Of a DNA stretch of 64,000 nt, positions 44,101 to 51,690 are shown one piece after another. The notes under the pieces were generated by a model. It worked only from the letters and a program-made list of their open reading frames with translations. It was not told the origin of the DNA and did not search any database. The stretch is taken from the NCBI RefSeq assembly GCF_037126465.1, contig NC_088203.1:81192168-81256167 (forward strand), given 5' to 3'. How positions within the stretch are numbered: the first letter of the stretch is position 1; each line of letters starts with the position of its first letter. Both the position numbers and the translations under genes were made by a program. This DNA is from Ornithodoros turicata. Taxonomy: Eukaryota > Arthropoda > Arachnida > Ixodida > Argasidae.

Positions 44101-46159
44101 TACGCGATGTCTGAGAATTCTTTTACTTGCTATTGATCAGTTTAATTCGTTCGATTAACGAAATTTTGGAGTGCGTTTCATGGGAAAATGCACATGTTAC
44201 GTAAAAACGAGCGAAGCTGACGGAAGCGATAGACCAGAGTGTTTTAAGATAGGGTGCGTGAGAATAGGGTTCCCAAAACGCAAGCGCTACAATGCGCAAG
44301 CCCTCCCAGCGTGCCGCTCATATAGAGTAGGGTTTTTCACGGTGCAGAGTGGTGCGCTTGTGTCCCTCTTCTATAACACGACTACGAGCAACAACCAAGA
44401 CTTACAAAGGAAAAAGAAATCAAGGGTTAAAAACAATTCTTTTGCAAATACATTGTGCCACTATGGCCAAAATAATTGGTACCGTAAAACGAAATACTTC
44501 TGTTGTTGCTGTCAGTACTTTCAGCTCGTTTGCAGACGACACACACACGCGGATTCTCGCAAGCCGTGAGAGTGACGCAAGCCAACTTTGGCGCCCCCAC
44601 GCCATTTTAGAAAAATAGCGTGCGATCCAAAAATACTACAGCATGGCTTGGGTCCTGAACATCCGCATTAGCGACAACGCAATGGTGCCATCTTTCGGGG
44701 CACAGGCGCTTGGGTTTCCTAATCTAAATTTCTCACTGTTATTAGACGTTTGTCATGTACATACTTACTAGACTATTATTAAAATTTTACCATTACTTAT
44801 TTACCCACAATAAAATAATTATTCTACACTATTACTTAAATATTGTCCGTCTCGACGGAATATTCTCAACCGTCTTTTTTCTTACTTACCTTCAGCGCAG
44901 ATTGGGTACGTAATTGTCACGGGCACCACCACTCCTCCTGGCTGAAATGGAAGCAGCCATTATCAGCGCCATAGCAGGTGTTATCAACTATACGTCTCAC
45001 AGTTGCCACTAACGCAGTGCACCGCTTCGCCCTAACAATTGTTATAATTTCCTTGATATCCTACGCGCAGTGAAAAGAAAATGCTAGGTGCTGATATGCC
45101 TCATGCGAAAAACGTTGCTATTTGCTTAGGTACACTTAGTATGAATTGAATAGAAAAGTGCAGTGTTTACACCATGCGTAACAGTTGTCTGAAATCTGCC
45201 TCCCGTTGAAAGTGATTTCGTTTACGCCGTTGCAATAACCCGTTCAGGTTTTCGTTTACTGATTCGGGGAGTACCACATAGACTATACCTGAAGGGCGAT
45301 AGTCATCCGAGTCAATATTCGCCACTTCGGCGATAAGACCAGCACAGACATGGCATACGATGAATGAGACTATAAATACCGCCTAATACGTAAGGACACA
45401 TAGAGATTAGCGAAAAAGACAAAGAAGCACGTCATGCTGGTGCTTGCGAAGTTCAATACTGGAGACCCTGAGATTGACAAGAATTAGATGACTGCATCAA
45501 AAACGTTATCGTGGTAGCCTAGTTTTTGCCCCAATGTTAGGGTTTCAAGTGTGGACATACAAATATGCCGCAATCTATTTATTGCACTGATTTTATTTTC
45601 TCTCACCGTCACCTTCGTATAGTCGAGACCCGGTATACCTACCCTAATACTCAGAGACACAGCAGCCATGTCTACACCCGTGTGAGGATACACATTGCTG
45701 CCCGGAGCGTACGAAGCAAATTCGGGATCGTATTCCACGGTAGCAGTGAGCATGCCGATTCCAGCAGCAAATGGGACTACGTTGAAGACGAACGATGCGG
45801 TGCCCGAGAGCCGACATATCCAAGCATAGATGTCGCAAGGTGCCGAGACTATATTCAAGTTCTGTGTGGCTTGTAGACCTGCTTTGACCTGAAATAGCAT
45901 CCGTATTATGCAAATGGTCAAATACGCCATTTTTCCCGGTATCTGCACACCCGAAACAGGCAGTGCCCAAACCTACCACAATGCATTGATCGACGTTGCT
46001 TGTTGCCGTAACAATGACGCTGGCTTTCTCTCCCAATGCAATGTACGGAGGGAATGTAACATTGAGAGAAACCGGTTGAGGTCCTTTGTGTTCTCTGACG
46101 TCACAGTCATAGGTTGTGCTTCCACTACGCAGATTTTTTAGGGCAGGACAACCGTTATA
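22981..46159 (-). CDS. A2M/TEP-family gene 1, thioester motif lost, 14 exons
   Basis: Fourteen exons on the minus strand join in matching phases. In order: 46159-45977, 45898-45653, 44941-44890, 37949-37779, 34389-34139, 33294-33078, 32995-32829, 30690-30532, 30459-30379, 28770-28658, 27789-27702, 27628-27563, 23931-23829, 23108-22981 (TAA). They encode about 675 residues covering the last macroglobulin region (FPPYIALGEKASV), the thioester domain, the CUB-like part and the receptor-binding domain (NLQPAPVTVTDYYNS). Such proteins are secreted protease inhibitors or opsonins in arthropod haemolymph. Where GCGEQ is expected stands SYAEG, so no thioester can form, as in Mcr-type members. MG1 to about MG6 are missing from the window, making this about half of normal length. 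Neither stops nor frameshifts were seen. The junction 34139/33294 is the least certain. Confidence 0.85.
23829..23931 (-). CDS. Gene 1 exon, receptor-binding domain end
   Basis: VIPAGSCFRFRQNRITVVGN then LQPAPVTVTDYYNS. This is the most recognisable A2M signature here (CxxFxxxRxxxVxNLQPAxVxVxDYY). The preceding intron is 3.6 kb in gene 1 and 604 bp in gene 2. Confidence 0.92.
24002..24920. mobile_element. 919-bp element in a gene 1 intron, CTAA-flanked
   Basis: Termini ACCAGGCCCCCATAGCTCCC and the inverse GGGAGCTGTGGGAGCCTGG are flanked by CTAA on both sides (23998-24001 and 24921-24924). The matching intron of gene 2 has an empty site near 60525 (CAGCAG directly followed by CAAGCTCC). A 155-codon frame on the minus strand inside it shows no known domain. 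Confidence 0.75.
25054..25421. mobile_element. MITE with AAGGCTGCGTTCC ends
   Basis: The left end AAGGCTGCGTTCCAATACC is inverted at GGAACGCAGCCTAAG, which appears twice at the right border. The element is absent from the corresponding intron of gene 2. The family is not known to me. Confidence 0.65.
26365..26612. mobile_element. Foldback MITE, about 245 bp
   Basis: TTTCACCGCATAGCACGC at the left is inverted as GCGTGCTATGCGGTGAA at the right, with inner pairs around GATAGGGTTATCG and CGATAACCCTATC and the AGGCGCACGCCTTTTTGTG/CACAAAAAGGAGTACGCCT pair. It lies in the expanded gene 1 intron and is absent from gene 2. Confidence 0.75.
26838..27210 (+). pseudogene. Endonuclease/exonuclease/phosphatase-type fragment
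   Basis: A plus-strand frame encodes LVYITPGSPKAKIKKFL then PRILMGDFNMDTKK, the GDFN motif of APE-like nucleases. After an in-frame stop at 27057-27059 it continues to VTYFSPHRPLLSIVG, the catalytic-His stretch. It is a retrotransposon or Helitron-associated nuclease remnant inside the gene 1 intron. Confidence 0.7.
27563..27628 (-). CDS. Gene 1 exon, receptor-binding domain
   Basis: 22 codons, HLCNGAVQAYAVGANSLLIL plus LE, acceptor TTCGCAG, donor GAG|GTAAGC. Confidence 0.88.
27702..27789 (-). CDS. Gene 1 exon, receptor-binding domain strands
   Basis: AKTVVIDITLLSGYAVDVAS matches the MAIVDVxMLSGFxxD pattern of the receptor-binding domain. The phase requires donor GGT|GTATGT. Confidence 0.88.
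28658..28770 (-). CDS. Gene 1 exon, linker to receptor-binding domain
   Basis: VKYSLNVNNLPPSNTFQV to SDCSAADVTICA, 37 codons plus two bases; acceptor CCCTCAG, donor TG|GTAAGA. Confidence 0.88.
28771..30378. other. Gene 1 intron, no element identified
   Basis: 1.6 kb between two firm exons. The first part resembles the gene 2 intron. I see A-rich runs near 28830 and a GA/TC-rich inverted patch near 29050-29110, but no coding or clear element ends. Confidence 0.5.
30379..30459 (-). CDS. Gene 1 exon, CUB-like region
   Basis: 27 codons, HRVLENSTATEFLTTI then RPGGIGCAVNF, matching the xGxGCAxxQ stretch of A2M proteins. The paralogous exon in gene 2 has the same length. Confidence 0.88.
30532..30690 (-). 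CDS. Gene 1 exon, thioester-domain end to CUB-like region
   Basis: 53 codons beginning AYAVGIHALYHYI and ending DENKFMYQ, phase 0 to 0, donor CAG|GTAAGT. The next intron is only 72 bp. Confidence 0.9.
31066..31250 (-). mobile_element. LINE 3' end (minus orientation)
   Basis: G-run, then ATATGTTTATTATA, then CAGCCAGACGGAGGTCGGCTT and A/G-rich DNA. This is the inverse of the LINE tail at 52630-52710 (AAGCCGACCTCCGTCTGGCTG, AATAAACAT, C-run). It is truncated by the MITE that follows. Confidence 0.8.
31252..31638. mobile_element. 387-bp foldback MITE in gene 1 intron
   Basis: TTCTAAAGCAGGGCGCCGTC is inverted as GACGCCCTGCTTTAGAA; inner arms share ACCGAAACCAATTAATTACT over more than 100 bp. The middle has a short direct repeat (TAATTCATTGGTG twice). 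It sits directly beside the LINE tail. Confidence 0.85.
31790..31812. mobile_element. Single end of the CAGGGTGTCC family
   Basis: CAGACACCCTGTATATG resembles the right terminus plus TA of the palindromic MITEs, but no matching left end was located upstream. Confidence 0.4.
31813..32828. other. Gene 1 intron, no gene recognised
   Basis: It contains a 100-codon plus-strand frame (32256-32558) with Cys-rich start MCLCTACTANMDC and no family I recognise. No splice-supported exon is seen. Confidence 0.45.
32829..32995 (-). CDS. Gene 1 exon, end of thioester domain
   Basis: YTYWSASTYNEQVETAGYVL, then a helix and YLIEQLNVGGVTPYTE; the family pattern is VExTAYxLLA...WLxxQRNxxGG. Acceptor CTGTCAG, donor GAG|GTATGA. 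Confidence 0.88.
33078..33294 (-). CDS. Gene 1 exon, thioester-domain helices
   Basis: It begins SPAHLTLYVGLSVIR and ends IGTLLANADHY with donor ACT|GTAAGT. It matches the LTAYVLxSL helix and following repeats of the alpha/alpha barrel. Confidence 0.85.
34139..34389 (-). CDS. Gene 1 exon, thioester-domain helices
   Basis: YERQKAFRARDGSYGSYSG and SVFLTAFAVQALADAS match the conserved GYQRQL...DGSYSxF and WLTAFVxK elements of A2M thioester domains. The 5' end is firm (CTCGCAG). The 3' end at ACG|GTTTGT is a guess that keeps phase. Confidence 0.8.
34688..35110. repeat. Two GGT-microsatellite-headed SINE-like repeats
   Basis: (GGT)n runs at about 34695-34715 and 34981-35001 each lead into similar sequence (GGGCTTGCCATTGTCGG with TCACG, and CTGCTTGCCGTATTCGG with TCACG). 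The first contains GCGTCCTGGGCCGACTTTAA, also found near 51548. They are probably short retroposons. Confidence 0.6.
35347..35441. repeat. 35-bp-arm hairpin
   Basis: Arms 35347-35381 and 35407-35441 are inverse with one mismatch (TCCATGATAGGCAAGCCTGA start). The loop is 25 bp and A/C-rich. No flanking duplication is evident. Confidence 0.85.
35912..36018. mobile_element. 107-bp TA-flanked MITE
   Basis: CAGGATGTTT at the left and ACATCCTG at the right, with TA on both sides. It belongs to the same terminal family as the 897-bp palindromes but has a different, T-rich interior. Confidence 0.7.
36240..36420 (-). mobile_element. LINE 3' end (minus orientation), second copy
   Basis: GGCGGGGGGTATGTTTATTA followed by AGCCAGATGGATGTCGGCT and an A/G-rich stretch: a truncated 5'-less copy of the same LINE family as 31066 and 52150. 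Confidence 0.75.
36421..37778. other. Gene 1 intron, no gene recognised
   Basis: It includes an A-rich stretch, frames of up to 134 codons on the minus strand without motifs, a G-run near 37225, and a GA repeat at 37752-37765. I see no splice-supported exon. Confidence 0.5.
37779..37949 (-). CDS. Gene 1 exon with degenerate thioester site
   Basis: DRMPRRGYIDVDPALTSL is followed by MFSYAEGTLAYLTVNAYLYN. Aligned to the family consensus MPxGCGEQNMxxxxPxxYVxxYL, Gly-Cys-Gly-Glu-Gln is Ser-Tyr-Ala-Glu-Gly. The donor is GC (GCAG|GCAAGG) rather than GT; the phase-1 end matches the next exon, supporting a GC-AG intron. Confidence 0.85.
38648..38948. mobile_element. MITE with CACACGGGCAG ends
   Basis: CACACGGGCAGTCTTAACCG at the left is inverted at the right as GCGCTGCCCGTGTG. 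Several internal TAACCGCGGTTA palindromes occur near both ends. Length about 300 bp, non-coding. Confidence 0.85.
39048..39896. mobile_element. Element with AGAGAGTTTTA ends, carrying a nested MITE
   Basis: AGAGAGTTTTAACAAACTG at the left is inverted as CGGTTTGCTAAAACTCTCT at the right. Inside are a 49-codon plus-strand ORF beginning MAVSSATVAPARKRF (39214-39363) and, from 39411, half of a CAGGGTGTCC-type MITE. The AGTTTTAGTA-type end recurs at 46714 and about 53807. Confidence 0.7.
39411..39770. mobile_element. Half copy of the CAGGGTGTCC MITE
   Basis: TA then CAAGGTGTCCCGGTAAAATG, the conserved TTTTCCGTGGTGAAATCAAT and ATTGCAATATAG segments, then CGTTCGATAGATCGTC: one arm of the long palindrome. 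The second arm is missing. Confidence 0.7.
40450..40583. repeat. GTG-rich microsatellite
   Basis: An imperfect (GTG)n run with GTAGTGGTG variations over about 130 bp. Confidence 0.85.
40951..41775. mobile_element. 825-bp TTAA-flanked piggyBac-like non-autonomous element
   Basis: AGGGACCATGAAATGAT is inverted at the right end as ATCATTTCATGGTCCCT, with TTAA exactly on both sides (40947-40950 and 41776-41779). TTAA duplication is the hallmark of piggyBac-family transposition. No transposase is encoded. Most of the interior is one minus-strand frame. Confidence 0.88.
41075..41635 (-). CDS. 187-codon ORF inside the TTAA element, unknown
   Basis: The ATG at 41635 opens a frame of 186 residues covering most of the element. 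It has a hydrophilic middle (ETFSDEEEAQRGKRAPVTML) and no domain I recognise. It could be a captured host exon or chance coding. It is not related to the piggyBac transposase at 14.2-16.4 kb. Confidence 0.3.
   Translation of the reverse strand: MTTGYIPSKRAYVINVQSCHPIVDDLEPTPRETTWVHGFGLDNNDVVSAVEISRNMAKLKLSVTEEEIMRRSQRLGIVPYAAAPNTPPTETFSDEEEAQRGKRAPVTMLTINGYTSGRILCQRLGTILAPDQINTYFFMAKFASLLANSAICSQRAVHEWATSSSCVWCHGQLASQAGRSSSRSRP
41780..43160. other. Gene 1 intron, no gene recognised
   Basis: It contains a fragment (CTTTCCGTAAACTTTTGTC) like the 2325 foldback, a T/G-run and GT repeat at 42919-42965, and nothing else I can name. Confidence 0.45.
43168..43495. repeat. Two hairpins sharing a 3' flank
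   Basis: Inverted pairs GACGAGAGCCGCCCATATTT with CGCCGGCTTTCGTC (43168-43227) and GCGAGAGCCGCCGATATTTC with its inverse GGCGGCTTTCGTC (about 43379-43482). Both are followed by CTGAGGTTCTTC. They are copies of one small foldback element. Confidence 0.75.
43739..43806 (+). other. Exon-like segment with a decayed upstream copy
   Basis: After TCGTCTTTAG the frame FVTVTVSVSIDMIGLLKII runs to CAG|GTGAGG, a well-formed exon outline. A second copy at about 43275-43330 keeps TVTVSVSIDM but has lost donor and acceptor. It is on the strand opposite to the A2M gene. Function unknown; chance is possible. Confidence 0.25.
44890..44941 (-). CDS. Gene 1 small exon linking to the thioester domain
   Basis: 17 codons plus one base (PGGVVVPVTITYPICAE), acceptor CATTTCAG, donor GAAG|GTAAGT. 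Phase 1 at its end fits the next exon 7 kb away, forming a Gly codon before DRMPRRGY. Confidence 0.75.
45653..45898 (-). CDS. Gene 1 exon, macroglobulin/CUB-side strand region
   Basis: 82 codons from VKAGLQATQN to SLSIR, phase 0 to 0, donor AGG|GTAGGT. It contains two Cys (PCDIYAWICR) in the place A2M proteins have a paired Cys. Confidence 0.85.
45977..46159 (-). CDS. Gene 1 exon, macroglobulin region before the thioester domain
   Basis: 61 codons, phase 0 at both ends, donor GTG|GTAGGT. PVSLNVTFPPYIALGEKASV matches the A2M pattern of a strand followed by the (I/V)(A/V)RGE-type turn. The first 25 residues (starting YNGCPALKNL) are unfamiliar and the acceptor (CTTACAG) has a poor pyrimidine tract, so the 5' border is provisional. 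Confidence 0.75.
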
Positions 46160-46713
46160 CTGTAAGATTCTTGATGTACGCGAGCCCCTTACTTTCACGA
46201 ATTTCGCGAATTTGATGGGCATGTGAAACTTTCAAACAATAATTGACGCTTGGAAACCTATACTGGAATAGCAAACTTATGGCATGTAATGTAAACGAAG
46301 AACATGACTTGAAATGTATTACATGGACGGGCATTGAACTGCAAAGATTTCTCCTCGTGGGATGAAAGATGGCGTCACCACGACGTAAACACAAAAATGA
46401 ACTGTATTGATCCGCGACGTTGTTCGTGATTCATGCGCCATTAGTCACCTTAACAGATCTCCCAGCATGATTGCGCGAATCGTCTCAAAAGACCAATGGC
46501 AGATCGCACCACATTGCTGCCCTTCTTGAGACGGAGAGAAGAGGAAAGCGTAAATTGCAGTTTCATTTGCGCGTAAATCATGAACGACGCAACGGATAAA
46601 TCCCGTTCCTTTTGAATTGTTGCCCAGGTAGCGGCAACTTAAATTCCCCCGGTAGATATTTTTGCACTCTAGTGCCCCTTATGCACCTCGGGCCATCGCA
46701 TTGCACATGCATT

Positions 46714-46875
46714 ACTGAGTTTTAGTATAACGTACGCCGTCGCCTTTGCGTAAGGGATACCGTGATGGTTCTGCGCAATGCGAAAAGATCTGCTTGTGTC
46801 TTGCGCGTGCGCAGAACCGCCTACCCTATCCCTTACCTACGCAAAGGCGATAGCGTACGATATCCTAAAGTTCAC
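46714..46875. mobile_element. Foldback MITE, AGTTTTAGTATAACG family
   Basis: GAGTTTTAGTATAACGTACG, then CGCCTTTGCGTAAGGGATA, is inverted as TATCCCTTACCTACGCAAAG and GCGTACGATATCCTAAAGTT. About 160 bp, within 0.2 kb of the candidate signal-peptide exon. Confidence 0.8.
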
Positions 46876-46976
46876 TATTAACCACTTGTGACGCACATGT
46901 CGGGAAAAGGACTAGGCCTATAGAAATGAAATATCGTAGTTATCCTAGCGTGTATCCTAAAACCACTCTACCTTAC

Positions 46977-47044
46977 CTAGCCACCGATGCGGAAGTCATT
47001 CGAAAAAACGCAACGGAAATCGCGAGCACTACGACGTGTGCCAT
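46977..47044 (-). CDS. Possible signal-peptide first exon
   Basis: The ATG at 47044 opens MAHVVVLAISVAFFRMTSAS then VA, a plausible secretory signal, and runs to a good donor (CTAG|GTAAGG). It is 0.8 kb upstream of the first clear gene 1 exon on the same strand. It ends in phase 2 while the 45977-46159 exon needs phase 0, so an intermediate exon or another donor is required, or this is a coincidence. The frame continues upstream without a stop. Confidence 0.35.
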
Positions 47045-47099
47045 TGCAAGCGAACCAGCAGTGACTTGACAACTTCTAAACCTCGATATATGGTATTGG

Positions 47100-47400
47100 A
47101 ATGGGACGCAGAGCTCGCGTGGTTCGACGGGGGCCACCTGTGCTGCCACCTGACTGCCCTGTTTACAGTTCATGCGCATGGGAAAGTCACTGACAGGTCG
47201 GTGAACTATTTCATCTACATTTCTTTCACGTTTCTCGTTTGTTCTACATTACTTCTGGCGAACTGGAACGGGTTACACCAGTTTCCATCAGTTTGCTCGT
47301 CAGTCGACAGCTGGCATCATTGTTTACTCAGATATGAACGATAACATTGCAGAGCGTGTAGCGCAAATAGTACCGTGTTTGAGTTGAACGACTCTTGGTA
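47100..47400 (-). repeat. Duplicated block upstream of gene 1
   Basis: Sequence with GCCACCTGTGCTGCCACCTG, ACTGCCCTGTTTACAGTTCA and AACGATAACATTG recurs at about 53398-53690 in the same orientation with around 80% identity. It could be the promoter and 5' region copied with a third gene remnant, or part of a larger repeat. Confidence 0.65.
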
Positions 47401-47402
47401 AG

Positions 47403-48682
47403 CAGTGATGGGCAAACTAAAGTACCAAGTACATAACACCTGTCGTGCTTTAAGTACAGTACAAAGTGTCACACTACAAATGTACTTAAAGTAAAGTACA
47501 AAGTCCTTTAAAGTATTCATCCAGTAGATTACAAGTTTAGATCGTATCGCTGGACGTTTCCAGACTTGGTAGTGATAAAACGCAAGGTAATTATATGTTT
47601 CGACTGTTATCTTTTTAACTAGCATTTTTGCCAAGTGCTAATTACGAAACATGGCTAGGTTACAGCTGACTCATTATTATGAACCGGAATAAATGATTTT
47701 GCCTCCAAGTTTTGCGTTTGTATAGCCAACTGGGTACTTGAGTACTTGAAAGGAAAGTACCGAAGAAAAGGAGTTATAGTACAGTAGAGCACTGCACGGG
47801 TCTAATTTTCAGGCCCGTGCCCGGCCCGGGCCCGACGTCTTCTATAGATTTCCAGCCCGGGCCCGGTCCAGGCCCGACTCCGCCGGCCCGGGCCCAGCCC
47901 GTACCAGTCTGTTTCCATACTCAGGCCCGGTCCCAGCCCGCCTCTGCTCTATGTGCTCTCGAGGCCCGGAGGCGTATTTAGATTTACTAAAGAGCGAAGA
48001 AAAGGACGCAGCTAATTGGTAGAGAGTGAGGTGGCACACTCGAACGGAGCGGCTGTGTTTCTCTGCCTGCAAGCCGCTCTGTGCTTGGTTCTTGCTTGCT
48101 TGGGTGTTGACCGCCTTGATCACCGTCTCATTCTGCTTCACGGAGAGAGAGGTGTCGTGTGCAGACGTAGTACGCAGCTGCTCTGGCTTTGGTGAAGCGA
48201 AGGACGCTCCTTCTGTTGCCCAAATCGCCCAACTCCTTTCGTCTTGTCGGCAAACATCTCAGCGCGCCCGCCACACCAATCCTGTCCAAATGTGTGTGAG
48301 TGCACGTGTGAAATCCAGACCCATTACACGAAATAAGCATGATCACACATAAAAAAGTGATAGGTCTCAGATGAGAATGCCATGATATCCCATACCCAAT
48401 GCAAAAAAGTGACATGAAAATTCAGCTGTCCAGTCTCGTGTAATATGTTCGCGTATATGCCCGAGCATCGCCGGCGTTGTCAAGCCCGTACCGGGCCCGG
48501 GCCCGGTGAGTGAAGCCCGGCCCAGGCCCGCATAAAAAACGCAAAGCCCGGCCCGTGCAGTGCTCTATAGTACAGTACAAAAGTACGCAAATTGAAATGT
48601 ACTTGAAGTAAAGTAAAAGTACTGAGAAATGTACTTAAAGTAGCACTTGAGTACTTGGTACTTCAAGTACATCCCATCACTG
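47403..48682. mobile_element. hAT-like MITE carrying a nested hAT element
   Basis: Ends CAGTGATGGGC and inverse CCCATCACTG, with many copies of AAGTACTT/AGTACTTGAAGT just inside both ends. A clear flanking duplication is not seen. The interior is split by the element at 47785-48567. Confidence 0.7.
47785..48567. mobile_element. 783-bp hAT-type element with perfect 8-bp TSD
   Basis: TIR TAGAGCACTGCACGGG is inverted at CCCGTGCAGTGCTCTA. The 8-bp target duplication TAGTACAG is exact on both sides (47777-47784 and 48568-48575). Subterminal GGCCCGGGC-rich repeats occur at both ends. Non-coding, and perfectly flanked, so relatively young. Confidence 0.9.
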
Positions 48683-48903
48683 TCTGTGGGCTTCTAGTAG
48701 AAGTGCCCAGTCAGTACAGCGTGTCGGGTTCGGTACGGGAAGAGCATGGCACGATCGGCTTTCTGTCGCACGAGTTGCCCAACCCGTGTCCGTCTCGTGT
48801 GCGAGGACGAAACACAGTGGCGAGGAAGACGGGATCGCGCACCGACCTGCCAGTGACCGATTGCCGACAAATGGTCATGTGACCAGGAGACGGCAGTCCA
48901 GCC

Positions 48904-49766
48904 CAGTGGTTCTCAACTTATGTTCTCCGAGGGAACCCCTGATCCTGCCAGCACGACCTCAAGGGACCAACCACACTGGGGCAACTGTGTGTAGAAGCGG
49001 ATGAGGCGAACTTGATTCCGTACAAGTAGCAAATAATTATTCTGTGTAACTGATTTTATAAACGTTTAATTATAATTAATTTAAGTATTTATTGCTTGAG
49101 GTTTGCTGGATTCATTCAACTGTTTCGCAATACTTCTCCTCAGATAACGTTTTGTGGGTTGCCACTGATGCTTGTAAATCCCACGTGGGCAGGACAGTCT
49201 CTCCGAAGTTTCACCGAAGTAGCTATGGCTTTCCACAACACAACAACTTTATTAGGAGACGATGAATGGGGACTTTCATCGCCAGGGGCGATACCCTACC
49301 CCATTGCTGGTGGGGATGCGAGGAACGAAATAATGAGCCCCTTCACAATAAGGATCGAAGTCCTATGGTATCCAGAAAGATGAAGAGAGCTTTGACGGCA
49401 GAACGTTGGTGGGCTGGATGTGGCCAGGGACCACAGCTTTTGAAGCATAGGAGAAAAAAGCAAAAGCGTGGTGCGGAGAAACTGTCGGGTTGAGTTGCGG
49501 GATGAGCCAAACCGTGAAGGTCGCAGCTGCTGGTTGTTTGCAATGACCGTCAGCCTTGGCAATCTGGTCCTGCGATCTCGACGTCAATTCCGAAGTCAAC
49601 GATCAAATGTCGAGCACTGTTCGATATAACGAGGCTGTCCGAGAACGAGCCTTGGTGGGCGGTCAAGTTACACTCGCGGGTGCTGAACAGAATCCTCTTC
49701 GCTGAACCTCAGGACGAGGCTCGCGGAAGCCGTGTGTTCCGCGATAACCCCGGTTGAGAAACACTG
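48904..49766. mobile_element. hAT-type MITE, CAGTGGTTCTCAAC ends
   Basis: CAGTGGTTCTCAAC at the left and GGTTGAGAAACACTG at the right. Flanks GTCCAGCC and GTCTAGTC agree at 6 of 8 bases, an aged 8-bp duplication. It was later invaded near 49240 by a LINE tail. Confidence 0.85.
49240..49320 (-). mobile_element. LINE or retroposon tail (minus orientation)
   Basis: TTTATTAGGAGACGATGAAT then TTCATCGCCAGGGGCGATAC and CCTACCCCATTGCTGG. The same sequence occurs in both arms of the palindrome at 62262-62556, where it abuts (GAT)n. Confidence 0.6.
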
Positions 49767-51540
49767 GTCTAGTCTGAAGAAAATAATTGTTCGCCGATGA
49801 AGTTACGACATAATACTGACCGCCGTGGAGAGCCATGCGAAGTTTAGGCTTTTGCTGTGTCGTGGCTTCTGTCGGCGAGCCCCGTCGCACTCAGTCGACT
49901 CAGTCGTGAGTGCGTCAGGTCCAGTCGACTCGACTGGACCCGCACACGAACGAACGACAGCAATCTGCATGGACCTCCGCTATGTTTGAGGAGTTTGAGA
50001 TAATAAGCTAATGTACGCGTTGTTTTTCTCTGATTAAGTGTCGGCAGAGTTAAAGATTACAAGTGCATACCATTGTATGATGATTGATAACGCCTTAATT
50101 TCGAACGGTGGGTGATTTTCGATCGCACCAAGTGGTCTCGATTTGACACAAGTATCAGCTTGGCAGCGTTATACCGGGGTGTTTCACGGTGCTGTTCGGG
50201 TGGAAGCAGGACGTTATGGGGGCACATCGCGTATAACTTCATCACTATTACCTTTGACTATTTTTGACACCTTTGAGACCTTTGACATCTTTGACTATTA
50301 CCTTTTATTATTATTACCTATTATTTATTATTAGTCTTTTATTATTATTATTACCTATTATTTATTATTATTATTTTATTATTATTACCTATTATTATTT
50401 ATTACCTTTGATTACCTTATTAACTATCAGTACTGAAACTGAATGAATGTGTTCGTAACGGTCGTTGAGATACATCTGCGGGGCATGATTTCACACTGTG
50501 GTGCGGTGCCTCTCCCCGGTCAGTACCGAAGGAGCGTCGTAATTCATAAACAAAAGTAAAAATGTTAGGACAAAACTAGAACTTGAAATCTTACTACTGC
50601 GCCACGCAAGCAATACAGAGTAACTTCTTCTGTTCTTTTGCTACTGATTTGAATTAGCTGATGTGGCATTGCTAACATCGATCGCCTGTGCGGCGCATAG
50701 CTGTGCGTTCGTTGTAATAACGTATGCGGCATATCATTTTTAAGTTGAGTTGTATCGCCATTGTTGCATTATTTTGAACATGTGTTTTCAGCTTACAGTT
50801 TGTGGCAAGTGTTTGCCACTGTTCTGCAAACTGTCAAAACCTGTGGTGTGTATACCCGGCAGTTAATGTTCAAGTTATTGACACCTTAATGCAAGCAATG
50901 GCAACGTGTAAACCTTGACTTTACAGGTTGCCAACTAGTCGTACGCCTCTTTCTTTCACATATACCACTTTCACTGTCGTTACAACACAATTTCCACTGG
51001 CTCTAAGCGCCCCCCCCCCTCCTGTCAGAACGCCCATGGTGGTCCTAGAGTCACTAAAAAGGGAGCAGAGCAGCGACACTGAGCCACGTCGGCGAGCCAG
51101 CCCGCCATGTTGTGTCCGGCACGGCTGTGTTACTAAGCAATGGGGCACCAATCTCCCCTTTCTCCGCCGGACAACAGCGCGCAGCCGATCCAGCTCGCAA
51201 CCGAGGAAACCGGTTTGGAAGGAGAGGACTCAACATGGACCGTGTGTTCCAGGAAGGTAAAACCAATGGCGGGCACCGAACGGCGCTCTGGCGCGGAAAA
51301 AAGAATGCGATATTCTGTGCCCATATTTAATGACTCTAGGTGCCCCATGATGGGTAAATGTTGTGACTAGAATGACCACAGTTTCTTGTGGTGCTTTTGT
51401 GTTTTTCGAATTGTAAAACTGACAGTTCATTTTGTTTGTTTGTTTTAAATTCCGTGTTAGCGCCGCGAAGCAACTGTGGCTATGAGCGGAGTACAGACGT
51501 GTACAGATGGAGAGAGTACAGCAGGAAGGAGTGGTGGACA
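49767..51540. other. Intergenic, low-complexity, no gene
   Basis: It includes a direct/inverted CAGTCGACTC cluster near 49900-49940, an ATT-rich microsatellite at 50275-50440 (TATTATTATTACCTATTATT), a C-run at 51010, and short frames only. Confidence 0.55.
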
Positions 51541-51690
51541 GGGGGGTTAGTATGCGTCCTTGGCCGACTTCAGGGGGAACTGTGCCGACATTCGTCTGGA
51601 AAGTCTTCGGAAAACCCAGGGAAAACCTCAGACAGCACAGCCGGTAACAGGATTCAAACCCGTGTCACCTTCCAGAGTTCAATTTGTTGT
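51541..51690 (+). mobile_element. SINE-like repeat with box-B-like sequence
   Basis: GCGTCCTTGGCCGACTTCAG followed by AACCCAGGGAAAACCTCAGA and ending GGATTCAAACC at 51650-51660, close to an RNA polymerase III box B. A related start occurs at 34788. Confidence 0.5.

Noticed and set aside
47080..47095. TATA-like CATATATCG upstream of the candidate signal-peptide exon
   Set aside because: Only about 40 bp before the ATG, leaving almost no 5' leader; too weak to call a promoter.
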